This document shows, piece after piece, positions 47,101 to 57,929 of a DNA stretch of 64,000 nt. The first letter of the stretch is position 1; each line of letters starts with the position of its first letter. The position numbers and the translations under genes were made by a program. The notes under the pieces are model-generated. The model had not been told where the DNA came from, made no database searches, and saw only the letters and a program-made list of their open reading frames with translations. The DNA is from Anthostomella pinea (Eukaryota; Ascomycota; Sordariomycetes; Xylariales; Xylariaceae): NCBI GenBank assembly GCA_963556695.1, contig CAUWAG010000003.1, forward strand, positions 620,001-684,000, written 5' to 3'.

Positions 47101-48548
47101 CCGGTCAGAAAACAGAGTTAGCGTACCACAAGTTGACCGCTTCCTGCGCTGGTCTTCAGTGTCACAAGGCAAAGAGTCGGAGTTGTCGGGCTGGTCGATA
47201 TGGGCTGCAACTGGTCTTCTGTCCACTTCTCTCGCTCGGCCATTTCTTGTCTATTCTGGGTGGGTTCGTATAGGCCGTGCTGTCCGTTATTGATCCTTAT
47301 GGACTGACTTTCCATCTTCATCTTGACCAGAGTCTTCGTCTGGAACGATGAAAGCTTAATGAACGGACATAGCATGAAAGCACCGAGGACAAAGAAAGTT
47401 TGTGATGAGGAAAAGGAGCCAAGCGTGGTGTGTCAGGAAAGCGACAGCGGAGGTGGTGGGTTGGATCGACATCTTGAAAACATCGCGATGAACAACCGAG
47501 AAAGTAGAAGAGAGATGACGAAACAAAGATCAAACGATTGAGAGTACGACGAAGATGACTTCGACTCTGTAATACTCAAGTACGGACTTGAGCAACGGTG
47601 GTAGCTTAGCCATCGTGGCGGTCCCCAGACTGTAAAGCTGTGCTTGAGCTACGCGAGTTGCGGAAAGATGGGCAGATTAAAGAGCCCGAAGAGAGGATGG
47701 ATGTCGCAGAACCCTCTGCAAGAGCACAGGGTAAGGCATTCCTGCAGTGCTGCTAGCCCGGATAATCGCCAAAGAGGCCGACCAGGTTGAGCTACCTTAC
47801 TTTATTTTCACCGGGACGGAATGAACACATTGGGTCCGTGGTTGTTTTTCTGCTCTCAGGCACCTATGTATATACATATACCAGTTCGAAATCGGACTGA
47901 ACCAATAGAATAGGGTGGCAATCATAACTGGTGCATCACACACCCTAGCTAACTAGCGGTTAGGCTTTAGAGGCAGTCCAAGCCCATCTGTACCGAATGA
48001 AACACATGGCGGTGATGAGTTGTGGAAAACGTATGTCACGTCTGAAGTGTATGCAGGTAATTCCATTGGGATATACTGAGCTTTTAACTGAACACAGTGT
48101 CACGCAAGGCCGACGACGACGGCATATGACCAGGAGTAAAACTTTGGAATAGGCAGGTTTGCCCGGAGTATGCGCAAACGTAAGAGTTGCGCATTTCGTT
48201 GAATCAAATCAGTATGACTGGCTGCCTCGCGTTGGCTACAGTTGCGTTCGTGATGATGCGCTGTAGTTAGGGAGTCATCTTCTACTGAGTCAATCTGCAA
48301 GGAAGATGAACCAGGACAGCTAGCCAAGACGTGTGAATGCTATGATTTGGCCTCATCAAGTCCGTGACATGTGAACTACCTCCCGACAGGAGCCATCCTG
48401 ACCATTCATTTGCCATCTCCCCAGATCAAGAAGCTAGTTACTTCGGTCGTTCCAGCGCGCGCTCTCGGGTTATGTCTGCTCATGGTCCCTCTAAACACAC
48501 CAATGACAACCCTGAGTGTGCAAACATTCGCTCACTATGGATGCCCAT
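44132..48548. other. 4.4-kb gene-poor stretch with normal composition
   Basis: No complete gene was recognised. There are scattered 60 to 100-codon ORFs on both strands. On the minus strand, protein-like pieces such as FCLIKERINHLAKPSPTPQE (about 46545-46605) and EGVVRIQGPNAFYVGEADGN (about 46150-46210) do not join and may be a decayed gene. A hairpin TGGCCCCT...AGGGGCCA lies at about 44957-44981. A tRNA-like relic lies at 45393-45475. Confidence 0.45.
45393..45475 (-). pseudogene. tRNA-like relic with pol III A and B boxes
   Basis: The minus strand has an A-box-like TGGTCTAGGGGCTAA and, about 45 nt later, a B-box-like GGATTCGAATC. The T arm has a mismatch. The 5' acceptor strand does not pair with the CTGGAGC expected at the 3' end. 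It looks like a mutated tRNA or tRNA-derived sequence and not a working tRNA; no anticodon can be assigned. Confidence 0.35.
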
Positions 48549-49697
48549 CTATGACCAAGGCGTCAATATCGGCACCCAGACCTTCTTACCAATCGTCCTC
48601 TCCAAAGGCAGCGCCTCATGGGGCGACACCCCATCCTTATACGCCTTGTTATAACTCCGGGCGAACAAGTACTCACACGGCAACTCATACTGCGCCTCCG
48701 ATTCCGACGCATGAATATATGACCCATCCCCGGTCTTCAGAACCTCCCCGAACTCCTCCAGATGCTGCCTGAAGCCCGGCTCCGTGTAACGGCGAAAGGG
48801 GTGTCCCCAGAAAGCGGGCCTTGTAGGCCATACACCGAGGTGCTGGATCACTCCCGTCCCAGCGCATGCCCGGCACATAGCGCCCTCTTCGAAGCGCCCT
48901 GTCGACGTGATGACGTATGGCGCCTTGATTACGACGGTGTACCGCTGGAATAAAGGCCAGTACTTCTGGGAGAAGCGCTTGGAATGGCCGTTCTGCCGCA
49001 TCAGCTCCTGTCGCTCGCTTTCGGCGTCCTTGCTGGCTTCCGCTAGGTGGGGGTGTTGACGTAGGACGGCGCGCCTGTCAGCTACCAATTGGGGTTGCCG
49101 CACCCTTCCTTGGCCGTGCATGCCATAAATGCCTGGTAGGATGACAGCGCTTGCGATGTTGCCTTGGAGTGACTCGGGGCCGATGACCATCGGTACGTAG
49201 GCCGGCGTCTCGCGGAAGCAGAAGTAGCAGAGGCGCTCGGCGGTCAGTAGGTACAAGTAATCCCCATGGTGCTTGCAGTTGCTGCACAGCGGATCGTGGA
49301 TACAGGCCATGAGCGCGTCGAGGCCTGGATAGCGGCATTGGAGCCGCAGGATGGCGCTCAGTAGTTTCGGAAAGGCCTTGACGGTCTGGAAGTCGGGCAA
49401 GGAGTCTACGAACTCTAGATAATGCTGGTTAATGTGGCGGAAGTCGACAAGGGAACAGACGTCGAGCAATGATACGATATGGATTAGTATCTCAGTCGGG
49501 AGTTGGCCAAGGTCCCCTAGGAAGGGTCTTGAGGACGGGGCCGCTGGCACACTATCGTCGTCCAGTTTTGCAGACGCGGTGATGATGTGCGGTACAGCGG
49601 TGACGTCGCCCAGGAAATGGCCTGGGTGAGGTGCGAGAAAAGCCATGTCGTTAAGCTGGGACTCCATGACGGCGACAGGTGTATGGTGAGTCTTCAT
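48549..49697 (-). CDS. F-box domain protein
   Basis: One exon of 382 aa from the ATG at 49697. An F-box occupies residues about 60-100 (LGQLPTEILIHIVSLLDVCSLVDFRHINQHY). A Cys-rich block follows (CSNCKHHGDYLYLL, then RLCYFCFRE), which may bind zinc, and later CRACAGTG. No leucine-rich repeats or WD repeats are present, so substrate recognition would rest on the Cys-rich and C-terminal part. F-box proteins of this kind usually act as SCF ubiquitin-ligase adaptors. The frame is intact. A LINE copy ends about 16 bp upstream of the ATG, so the original promoter is probably displaced and expression may be altered. Confidence 0.8.
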   Translation of the reverse strand: MKTHHTPVAVMESQLNDMAFLAPHPGHFLGDVTAVPHIITASAKLDDDSVPAAPSSRPFLGDLGQLPTEILIHIVSLLDVCSLVDFRHINQHYLEFVDSLPDFQTVKAFPKLLSAILRLQCRYPGLDALMACIHDPLCSNCKHHGDYLYLLTAERLCYFCFRETPAYVPMVIGPESLQGNIASAVILPGIYGMHGQGRVRQPQLVADRRAVLRQHPHLAEASKDAESERQELMRQNGHSKRFSQKYWPLFQRYTVVIKAPYVITSTGRFEEGAMCRACAGTGVIQHLGVWPTRPAFWGHPFRRYTEPGFRQHLEEFGEVLKTGDGSYIHASESEAQYELPCEYLFARSYNKAYKDGVSPHEALPLERTIGKKVWVPILTPWS

Positions 49698-49713
49698 TCA
49701 AGGTGCTGAAGGT

Positions 49714-52700
49714 GTTTGTTTGTTTGTTTGTTTGTTTTGTATTTAACGTGGGGGGTAGCTCCTCAGTAGTGCAAACCACGCCTCCCAGAGCCTCTGTATC
49801 GCAGGGTTGTGAAGGTATCAAGATAATAAGTACAGTCAGTCCCGCTCACGGGCCCATCCCCGTTGTTGCGGCGGTATGACCTTGGGGTCATCCATCTGGT
49901 CCTTCTAGAAAAGTTATCTATCGGGGGCAGATTGTTGAAAAGAACTTGCTCTTCTCCACGAATTTTGCCCATTCTGTGCTCCTCTCCCCTAAATATTATA
50001 AACAAGCTGTCCTAGGCAAGTACCTAGGCAGCAGCCAGTTTTTCCCCAGCCTCTTACAAAAGAAAATGTGTTGTGGTGTTTTCTTTTCATCACAGCTGCA
50101 GTGATTATTCAAGTCTGTATGCCCAAAGCGTTCATGGTATCCAAAGTCGCCATGTCCAGATCTGGCTGCTAGAAGTCTATGGAAAGTACTCCTCTTAAAA
50201 TATATAAGGTCTCTTTTAGTTACTGCATGTGAGTATACTTCTTGATACCTAGATTCTGATTGGTCTTTCTACCATTGGTTGAACTCTTTCTTGTCTTTTT
50301 TTTTTGAGATCTCTTTTAACCCAAGAGATTATATGAAGGTTTGTCGTGTCTGTTTCTAGTATGGCACCCTCTTTTGTTAGTGTGTCGGCAGCTTTGTTGC
50401 CATCAATATCTCTGTGTCCAGGAATCCACTTGACGGTCACTCCAGGAGTGTGTACTGTGGCAAGTTCTTGAAATCATAGAAAAATGTTCTGTGATGTCTC
50501 GGGTGGAGTCCCATTGAGCCCATCTACCACTGACGTGTTGTCCAGGCAGACATATAACTGTTTTCCGTGTCCAATTGCCCTGGCTGCTGCAAGACCTTGG
50601 AGAGCACCATGGACTTCAGTATCTACTATTTCTGCTTGGAGAAGTCTGTTCTTTCCCCGGTATATTTCTTGTGTAGTGCTGCCTTTCCTGATGGTATAAC
50701 CCCATCTAGTGCGGGTTGTGCCTTGGTTGTCCAACTGTGATCCATCTGAATAAATGACAAGGTCAGTGTTTATATTTCTCTCTTATAGCCATTGCTTAAA
50801 GAGCTCTGTTTTTTTGTCTTTGTCTTTATGGATTGGGGGCTTCTTTCATGATGGCCTGATAAGTGTTGGTCTCTAGAAGTCAGGGACTAGCTGGAAGCTC
50901 CTTTATAGCCTTGTTGGTTCCTTACGAGCTTGTATTTGGAGCCTGCCAACAAAAGGGTGTCTCTGGTTTATTCATCCTAGTCAGAGGCCGTGACGTCGTC
51001 TTATTGACTCTGCAAGAACTCCTGCTGGGGGAATCTGCGATTCAAGGTATAAGATATGTCCAGGGTGTGTTTTTTAGACCGGCAAAATAGCCTTGATCGC
51101 CGTTTGTAGTACAGCATCTATTGTTTCAAGAAGCCCCTTAATACGATATAATAATGTCTTACCTAAGCTCCCAAATTTTTTGATTCCTGGGTACCAGGCC
51201 TCTAGTCTGTGTGTAAGATTAGGAATAACACAAGCTTTCATAGCCCTCCTGGTTGATTTTACTGGAAGCCCTTTAACTGTGTTGCATAGTCCTTAAAGGT
51301 GATTTGTTACCTTACTAGCTTTCTTGGCCCAGTGAGAAACATAATCTTTGAAATTTAGTTTTCTATCCAGAAGGACACCTAGCTATCGCATGGAAATTTT
51401 GGCTATTTTGTTCATTGTTCCGTGACAGACTAAAGGGTTATTTAAGTTCTTTTTCCTTAAGAAGTGCATGATCTCAGTTTTGTCGGTGTCAAATTTAATA
51501 GCGTTGTTATGTCCCCATTGGTTGAGCAAGTAAAGATTTTCAGAAGTCTCTGTAATTTCCTAGATTTGCTCCCATGTGTGCTTATGGATGATACTTTTCA
51601 CGACCTTGGGACGTGCAGGGCATTTATCGAAGTCGGCAGCATGAGGCCCCTTATAATTGACACACTTTGGGATTGGTTTTTCGCACTCCTCCTGGTGTAC
51701 TGTGCTGGCGCAACGTGCACATGTTTGCTTTTCACATCAGTAGTTTCTACCATGGTATCTGAAGCAGCTCGCATACTGGTGAACCTTGGGGGAGTATTGA
51801 ATGTGCCTCGAGGTCATTAAGTGAACAAAAAGCGTGAATGGTTTCTTTGCTGCACGGGACAGAGAGATCACCCATGTGGTCTCTGGATCTGAATCAACCG
51901 TGTTCCTTGAGAATATGTACCTTAAAGGTCTGTCATCTGTTTGGGCTTTAACCTCGTTAGTGACAGCAGTGTTGGTAATGTCAATTATAAACCCTTCCGT
52001 ACTGATGACCTTCCTTGGGCATCTATCAATATTGTAGTGATGCCAGACCGTGTGGGTTTTGATATTTTGTGCCTTAAGAATGTCAGCGATCTCTTCTTGG
52101 AAGGCCAAGAGCTTAGTCTGAGTTGGCTTGTCCCTTGGGTGTAAGGTGAACCCGGAGGGGCACCGCGTCACCTCTCTAAGCTCCTGGGGATAAAGCTTAA
52201 GTCTTCTGTTTAGTATAGACTTTATTCTGTAAGGCTCTTGGTGGCTATTATCTATGCGGACAAAGACCCGGAGATCATCCTGTTTCTTCTTCAGTTGGTT
52301 GGCAGTGATGCGGGCGCCAGGCTGTGTTTTCTCTATGGTAGTGTTGATTGTCCGTGGATACTGTTGTTGGCTAGAGGAGACAGCTTGGGCAAAGGTCATG
52401 GTGGGCTTTACCATCCCTATCCCCCTAGGGATGGTCTTCTTTTTGGGCAGATCTCGAGTTTCTAGCCACTCGCTCAGACATTTAAAGAAGAAAGTGCTGA
52501 ACTCCTTGGCATGAGAGTATAATTCGGTTCCAGTTTTCTCAAATGTCTTATCAATCACTGCAGCACACTCTTGAAACATTGTTATCCTGGCTTCATAAAG
52601 GTGTTTGTCTTTAGCCAGTATTCTGGCAACTTGGTCCTGGCACTCTGAGAAGGAGGCTTTATTCCCTATATTGCATGTAACGGCTTGGTCTATCGAGATT

Positions 52701-53095
52701 TCGTTCAATTGAGGTCGTTTCATTCCAGTGGTGCTGCTGTCATTGATATTTTGGGATTTTCCTTTCAGAAAGGAAATAATGGTGAAGTCAGCCTTAGAGA
52801 CCTGTGACGGGCTGCTGCTGATGTCGTCAAGCAGCGCCTGGCAGAGCCTGCTCGGAGTTGCCAGGCCGTATGTCTTTCTGGGGGCCGGGGATTTGAGCAC
52901 GCCGCTGGTGGTCGTCTTTGGGACGGCCACGGGCGTGCTTGGGGGCCCGTCATGGAAGGGTGCCATCCGGCTTGTGAGAAAATTTCTTTTATGTCTTGGC
53001 AAAGATAGTCAGTTACTGAAAGAAGTGCCTGCTTTAGCGCAGGAATCGAGGTTGCGCACTAACAGCGGGGCGCCAAGAAAAATAGTTGTTTTTTG
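49714..53095 (-). mobile_element. Tad-like LINE copy 2, internally deleted
   Basis: Both ends match copy 1: the 5' end (GGCGCCAAGAAAAATAGTT on the plus strand near 53072) and the 3' tail of TTTG repeats (49714-49735). A deletion of about 2.2 kb relative to copy 1 removes the endonuclease and most of the reverse transcriptase. The junction lies near 51555 and corresponds to copy 1 positions about 16243 and 18453. ORF1 and the RNase H/terminal Cys-His region remain. No target-site duplication was found: the 3' flank is the F-box gene, the 5' flank is a copia element. Confidence 0.9.
51737..52966 (-). pseudogene. LINE copy 2 ORF1 (gag-like), open to a shared TGA
   Basis: From the ATG at 52966 (MAPFHDGPPSTPVAVP) the frame is open for 409 codons to a TGA after CFRYHGRNY. 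Beyond it the same frame continues into two more zinc-knuckle-like clusters (CARCASTVHQEEC, CVNYKGPHAADFDKC). Copy 1 has the identical stop position. The open part is much better preserved than in copy 1, so this copy shows the ancestral ORF1. Confidence 0.82.
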
Positions 53096-53276
53096 TACTT
53101 AGAAATAGTGTTAGTTATTTCTCACTGACATGCAGGAGGTTGTCTTGAGGTCGCTAAAGTCTTTTAAGAACATCTGGTCCTCGTCTGCTATCACATTACG
53201 CATAGCGTGAACCTTGCTGGTTACTAGGTACCAGACCAGATAGATGTTGGTTGAGTTATATCCCACAAGATAGCTA

Positions 53277-54626
53277 AACTGGGTGGACAAAAGTCTCCGC
53301 CCGACCCACCACAATCTCCTTCAGATCAAAACAATGCGTCAATCACCCTTCGACTTCACCACTCTCTCAACACCGCAATTGATAATGGATTTACGATCTT
53401 TTGGGGACGAATTAAGCGGTAATCGCGTCGCTAACGGCGAATTCACTTCAGAAGCTCGCTCAGCAATCGTAGCGGCACAAATCAACGGCAGAACGCGTAG
53501 GGATGTTGCAACCACGTTTAAAACGAAGCGCCTGAAAACCATCTCCGATATTACCACCAACTTTGAGGCCACTTCTACACCGAAATCTGCCCCAAGGAGC
53601 GGTCGCCCACCCATTTTGAATACTCGCGAACGCACTCATGTGATCAAAAAGGCGAGAGAGCTCCCCAGGGCGACGTGGCAGAAGATTCAAAACGAAGCCT
53701 GCGTTTCGTGCTCTCTTAAGACTATCAAGAGGATATGTCACGCACACGGCCTCCAGAAGTGGCGCGCAGCGAAGCAAATCAAGCTCACAGATAAGGACAC
53801 TCAGAAGAGGCTCGCTTTTGCCAATTATTATAGCACACCAGAGCGCCTGGAGGAGTTGTTGCGAGCTATGTTCTCAGACGAATATACGGTCCAAAACTCA
53901 TCCAATAATCCAGGCGATTGGGCCATCCAATTCTCTTCAGAGCGGTACTGTTATGATCTCGTGAACAAGACGGATCACGGCAAATCTCGTATTTTGATAA
54001 TGGTGTGGTCTATGATCTGGCTACGCGGCAGAGAAGGAGGACGAGGCAAGTTGGTCTTCTGCCCACTCGACCCGGATGCTCCGCGCAGAGGAGTATTCGT
54101 AGAGTCATACAAATGGGTTCTTGAGGAAGGCCTGCTTCCGTTCTACGAGGCTGGAGATCCTTTTGTTCAAGATAACACGAAAATTCACCTTACTGGCGGT
54201 GTTCCGGAGTGGATGGAGGAGCACGGCATCCACTGTATCGACTGGCCTCCTCACAGCCCCGATATGAACCCAATCGAGCACGTTTGGCGACTTCTGAAGA
54301 AGAACATACGTGAAATCGGGCCTGAATTTTCTGAATTGAAGGATAATATCCCCTATTATCGCTACGCACACGAGTTAATTGAGCAGGCGTGGTAAGAGAT
54401 CGATCCGGAGCAGGTTCGGGCCTTGATGGAGTCACTGGAAGACCGAATAGCTGCAGTGAGGCGCGCCGGTGGTTGGTATACACACTATCGACTTAGTTAT
54501 TAAATACAATTTATTTGAGAATTCTATCACCAGAATTGGATGCGTTATGGTTCAATTGAGTTGGAGGGTATAGTAGATAGAAGGGGTAAAATTAGGGATT
54601 GGGCGGAGACTTTTGTCCACGCATTG
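53277..54626 (+). mobile_element. Tc1/mariner-type DNA transposon (DD34E), 1.35 kb
   Basis: Terminal inverted repeats of about 26 bp include GTGGACAAAAGTCTCCGCCC at both ends, flanked by TA (53275-53276 and 54627-54628). Removing it rejoins the copia frame ...NPKAW and GYLVGYNST across the TA. The element encodes one transposase. The inverted repeats are nearly perfect, which suggests a comparatively recent insertion. Confidence 0.93.
53334..54503 (+). pseudogene. Tc1/mariner transposase with one premature stop
   Basis: The ATG at 53334 starts MRQSPFDFTTLSTPQL. A helix-turn-helix DNA-binding half follows (RRDVATTFKTKRLKTISD, then RTHVIKKARELPRATWQ, SLKTIKRICHAHGLQKWRA). The catalytic triad is Asp in MFSDEYTVQ, Asp in FVQDNTKIH and Glu in NPIEHVWRLLKKNI. 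There are 34 residues between the second Asp and the Glu. A TAA at 54393-54395, probably from CAA, cuts the frame. The same frame continues for 36 more codons to a TAA at 54501-54503. All three catalytic residues precede the stop, so the truncated protein could retain some activity. Confidence 0.88.
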
Positions 54627-55161
54627 TAACCCAAGCTTTTGGGTTTAGCTTTTTGAGGCGGTCCTTCTTCTCCTGTGTGGCGGCAGTCATTGCAAACATT
54701 TTGCAGCCATATCCTCGTAGCTGTGTATGTATTGGTCTGCAGTCAGTGATAACTAGGCCGTCTTGAAATGACAGATATTGATAGAACATCTCATATGAGG
54801 TCTTCCAGTTGTGGTGCCAGGATGGTGTTCAGTTGTGGAGATACACTGCTGTAGTGTAGATGTGACGCCAGAGATATATTGGAAGCTTGGCTCTGCTGCG
54901 CATGGTAAGAGCTTTTGCTTTGTTTACACTCCTTGAGCGTTCAGCGCCTCTATTTTGGTCTTGGGTATGAGGTGGAGAGGGCTCGATTCGGATGTGGTTG
55001 TCTTTGATGAAGTCCTTAATGTCCTTTGACTTGGTGAACTTGTTGTCTGCTTCTATGGCCTTAACGTCGATCTGGAACTGTATCTTCAGTATACCGACGA
55101 TGCTTTGGAGGGCGCCAATTATGTGTTCTATGGTTCTTCTTTTCAAGAAGTATGTCTATAC

Positions 55162-55613
55162 TGTGACGAGCCGTCTAACTTATAAGGCTAAAGGGTTCTA
55201 TAGGGTTTATGTTCTGAGGTAAGTCAACACAAAAGACGATAGAGGCTTCTGTCAACTAGAAGACACTCAGATACTGGGGCTTAGTCTGAACTGGGTTCAC
55301 TGAATAGTCGAGTTGTCAGGAGATTTCTCCTACCTTAGGGTTGGCTAAGATGCTTAGATTGATCAATGAGGTAGAGACTGTCTATCTGTCTAGCTAGGAA
55401 ATGTCCATCCTTATATATCCAATCTCTCCCTCACTGATGGCGTGGATATGTTGGATAACCTCGCTATCCAAGCTATCCACCACGTGATGTCTTGATCACG
55501 TAACCTAGACGTTTCCTTAGCCCGTGCGTTCTCCCGGGTTCTTCCAGTTACTGTCCATCTTGTTGGGCCTGCCAGCGGGCCTCATTCCCTGTACGCCTCG
55601 TTGGTTCGTAACA
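55162..55613. mobile_element. 452-bp gypsy-type solo LTR inside copia element 2
   Basis: On the minus strand it runs TGTTACGAACC to GGCTCGTCACA, with 5-bp perfect duplications TATAC at 55157-55161 and 55614-55618. It splits the copia integrase between RYSGYVY and the following helix KRRTIEHIIGALQSI. It carries a TATATAAGG promoter-like box (minus strand, near 55415) and no coding sequence. The internal gypsy region is absent, as after LTR recombination. Confidence 0.92.
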
Positions 55614-57788
55614 TATACATATCCAGAATATCTGTAAGTGACAAACATAATACTCCAGTAGCCATCTGAGTCCTTCTCAAGGTCAAGGAAATCAATAAAC
55701 AGGATGCTACCTGGCTTGATTGAAGGTCGCATAGGTATTCTGTGTGTCTGTTTCTTGATTTTGGCCTTGTCACACCCATCACACTGAGCAGTAGAGGGAC
55801 CCTTGATTCTTACTCTTTTAGCATGCTTTGTGATCTGAGCAATAACTTCAGGGCCAGGATGCCCCAGTCGCTAGTATCAGAGGTTCTCGTCACCCTTGTT
55901 TGGAGCTCTTTCTGTTCTGGAGTTGATTATCCTCCTCCGCAGGGCAAAGGACGCTTTGGTTGTGCTTAGGGGTATGTTCTCTATGACCCATTACCCAAAC
56001 TTATCTGTGAGTTTGAACACCACTGAATCATCCTTTTGTCTGACACAATTGTTAGGAGGTTTGTTGTCCCAGTAGTATCCAAGCTTTTTGAGTTGCTGTA
56101 AAAATCCGAGGTTTGTCGTGAATCTTTCACAGAAAGCGACATTTTATAGCGTCAAGGTGAATGGTCCCAATACGTCATGAGCAGTGATGTCTATTTCTCT
56201 GTATCTTAGGATTGGTATAAAAGTGTCTCCTGTATACACTCTATCACCTATTGGGACTCTGTAAAAGTTATTAAAGCGAGTAATAACATTAAAGATATGT
56301 AAGGTTGTGCAAGAGTCAAGGATTAACGAGTTGAATAAGGGGTAAGGGGCGGTTGCGTAGGAAGACTTTGTGTTATTTACTAGATAAGATGCTGCTGCCT
56401 TCTTTGCGTGTGTTGGCAAATGTTGTACTCTCTCACCCCTTTCTGCGAGACAATTGTGCGGTGTCTGTCTCTTGGAAATTCGTGCCACTTCCTTAAATAG
56501 ATTATTGTTCCTTTCAAGCAGTATCTTGACTATTCGCTCCATATTGTGGTGTACTTTTTATCCATTTGGTCGCTTGTTTGGGAAGAGGTAAAAGCATTCT
56601 ATGAAGTGGTGCCCTTTACAATAGCATCCCTTGCTTGCTTGAGTGGTTAAGAGAGCTTCTTCGTTGTCTCGACCCCTTTTGCCAGAAGCTCCCTGACTTC
56701 CTCCTTTGAAACCTCCTCTTGATCCACCTCTTGAGCCCCCTTGCTCTCTCTGATTGTTGTTTCCTCTACCGCGGCCTCTGCCTCTTGCATCTGATTGTTC
56801 TTAAGGATGCTTTTTTTCTCTCTTGTTTCTAATCGAGTCTCCTGTATCGTCAGGCTGTTCTCCATGAAGGGCTGGGAAACCCGCTTTCTATCTCTTTAAA
56901 GGATTGGTAATGGCGCGCGTTGTTATCCAGTCGTCGTGTAGGTCAGAGGCTATCTTGGAGTACGTAATACTGCCTTCAAGCACTCTTTCCTTCTTGTTTG
57001 CCCTGGCTTAAAAAGACCAATTGGAGTTCATCAAGGCGACAGTGACTATGAAGTCATTAAACCAGGTTACTGGAAATAAAGCCTCAGAGACCCTAGCTTT
57101 TATAGTCCTGGCTTTTATATATAGCCCTGGCTATAATCAACTCCCACTCTTTAATCCAGCTGACAAAATCCTTTTTTTTTCTTTTTTTCCCCCCCTTTGT
57201 TGACCGTTGATATAATGGCACGGTAGTCAACTTGGGTCTGGTGCATAATGTTCTCACTGTAGATGGCTCCTTCAGTTGCAAGCTCTTGGTACCATTGGCG
57301 GAGTTTTGTTCAGGGAGTAGTTTAGTCTCTTGAATGGTAAGATCAACGGTTTTGAGAGTCCACTTAGTAAGTTTGGATATAGAGGCCTTGGTTCGCTAAT
57401 AGATCTTGTCTTTGTGTTCAAATAGGGCAACGTTCATCTTGAAGTCAGTTGCTCCTTTAGTTATAAGGTGTTAAGCGAGGACTCGTCCCTCTTTCACTGC
57501 TGTTTGAGCAGTTCTAGTAGATTTCTTTGAATACTCTTCTGATAGGATATCCGGAGGCGTTGGTGCTGTTGGCCATGGAGTAGTTACCCCTGGCTCAATA
57601 TGTTGCCAGATGCCGAGTGCTTCAGCCCTTTTCTGAAATTAGAGTCCCCAGCTGACAAAGTCCTTTTGAGACCGATAGTACGCAGTTGCGTTCTGGGTTG
57701 CAATTGTGATATTCTTCTTAAAATGGTTGTATGATACGTGTATTCAAAACATGGATGCCGGTTGCGTAGATTGAATGAGACTCTTAAT

Positions 57789-57929
57789 TGTTGAATACAC
57801 AGATGTTGATTGAAGCTATTGATTGTTCTGCTCTGCGTTGATCATCTGTCTTCTTAGTGGGTCAGATGCCCTGTGCGTCTCTGCCCTATCGGAGATCTTC
57901 TGGTGTCTATCTCCGGCTCTCATTCAACA
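57789..57929. repeat. Putative 5' LTR of copia element 2 (141 bp)
   Basis: The segment starts TGTTGAAT and ends ATTCAACA, inverted copies of each other, directly upstream (minus strand) of the gag remains. The composition changes to AT-rich immediately beyond 57929. The 3' LTR is lost, so LTR identity cannot be tested within the window. Confidence 0.45.

Larger units (their letters stand above)
53096..57929 (-). mobile_element. Ty1/copia retrotransposon, element 2, truncated and twice interrupted
   Basis: Minus-strand fragments in pol order. A zinc knuckle GCYCKGHHFIECF lies near 56610, and a protease LILDSCTTLHIFNVITRF near 56300. A GAG-pre-integrase box YQRLGHPGPEVIAQ with CDGCDKAKIKK lies near 55800. 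The integrase core follows (SILFIDFLDLEKDSDGYWS, then AIEADNKFTKSKDIKDFI, HTQDQNRGAERS). An integrase-RT linker comes next (LKKLNPKAW, then YLVGYNSTNIYLVW). RT and RNase H are missing at 53096 where the LINE begins. A solo LTR (55162-55613) and a mariner element (53277-54626) split it. It is a different family from element 1. Confidence 0.85.
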
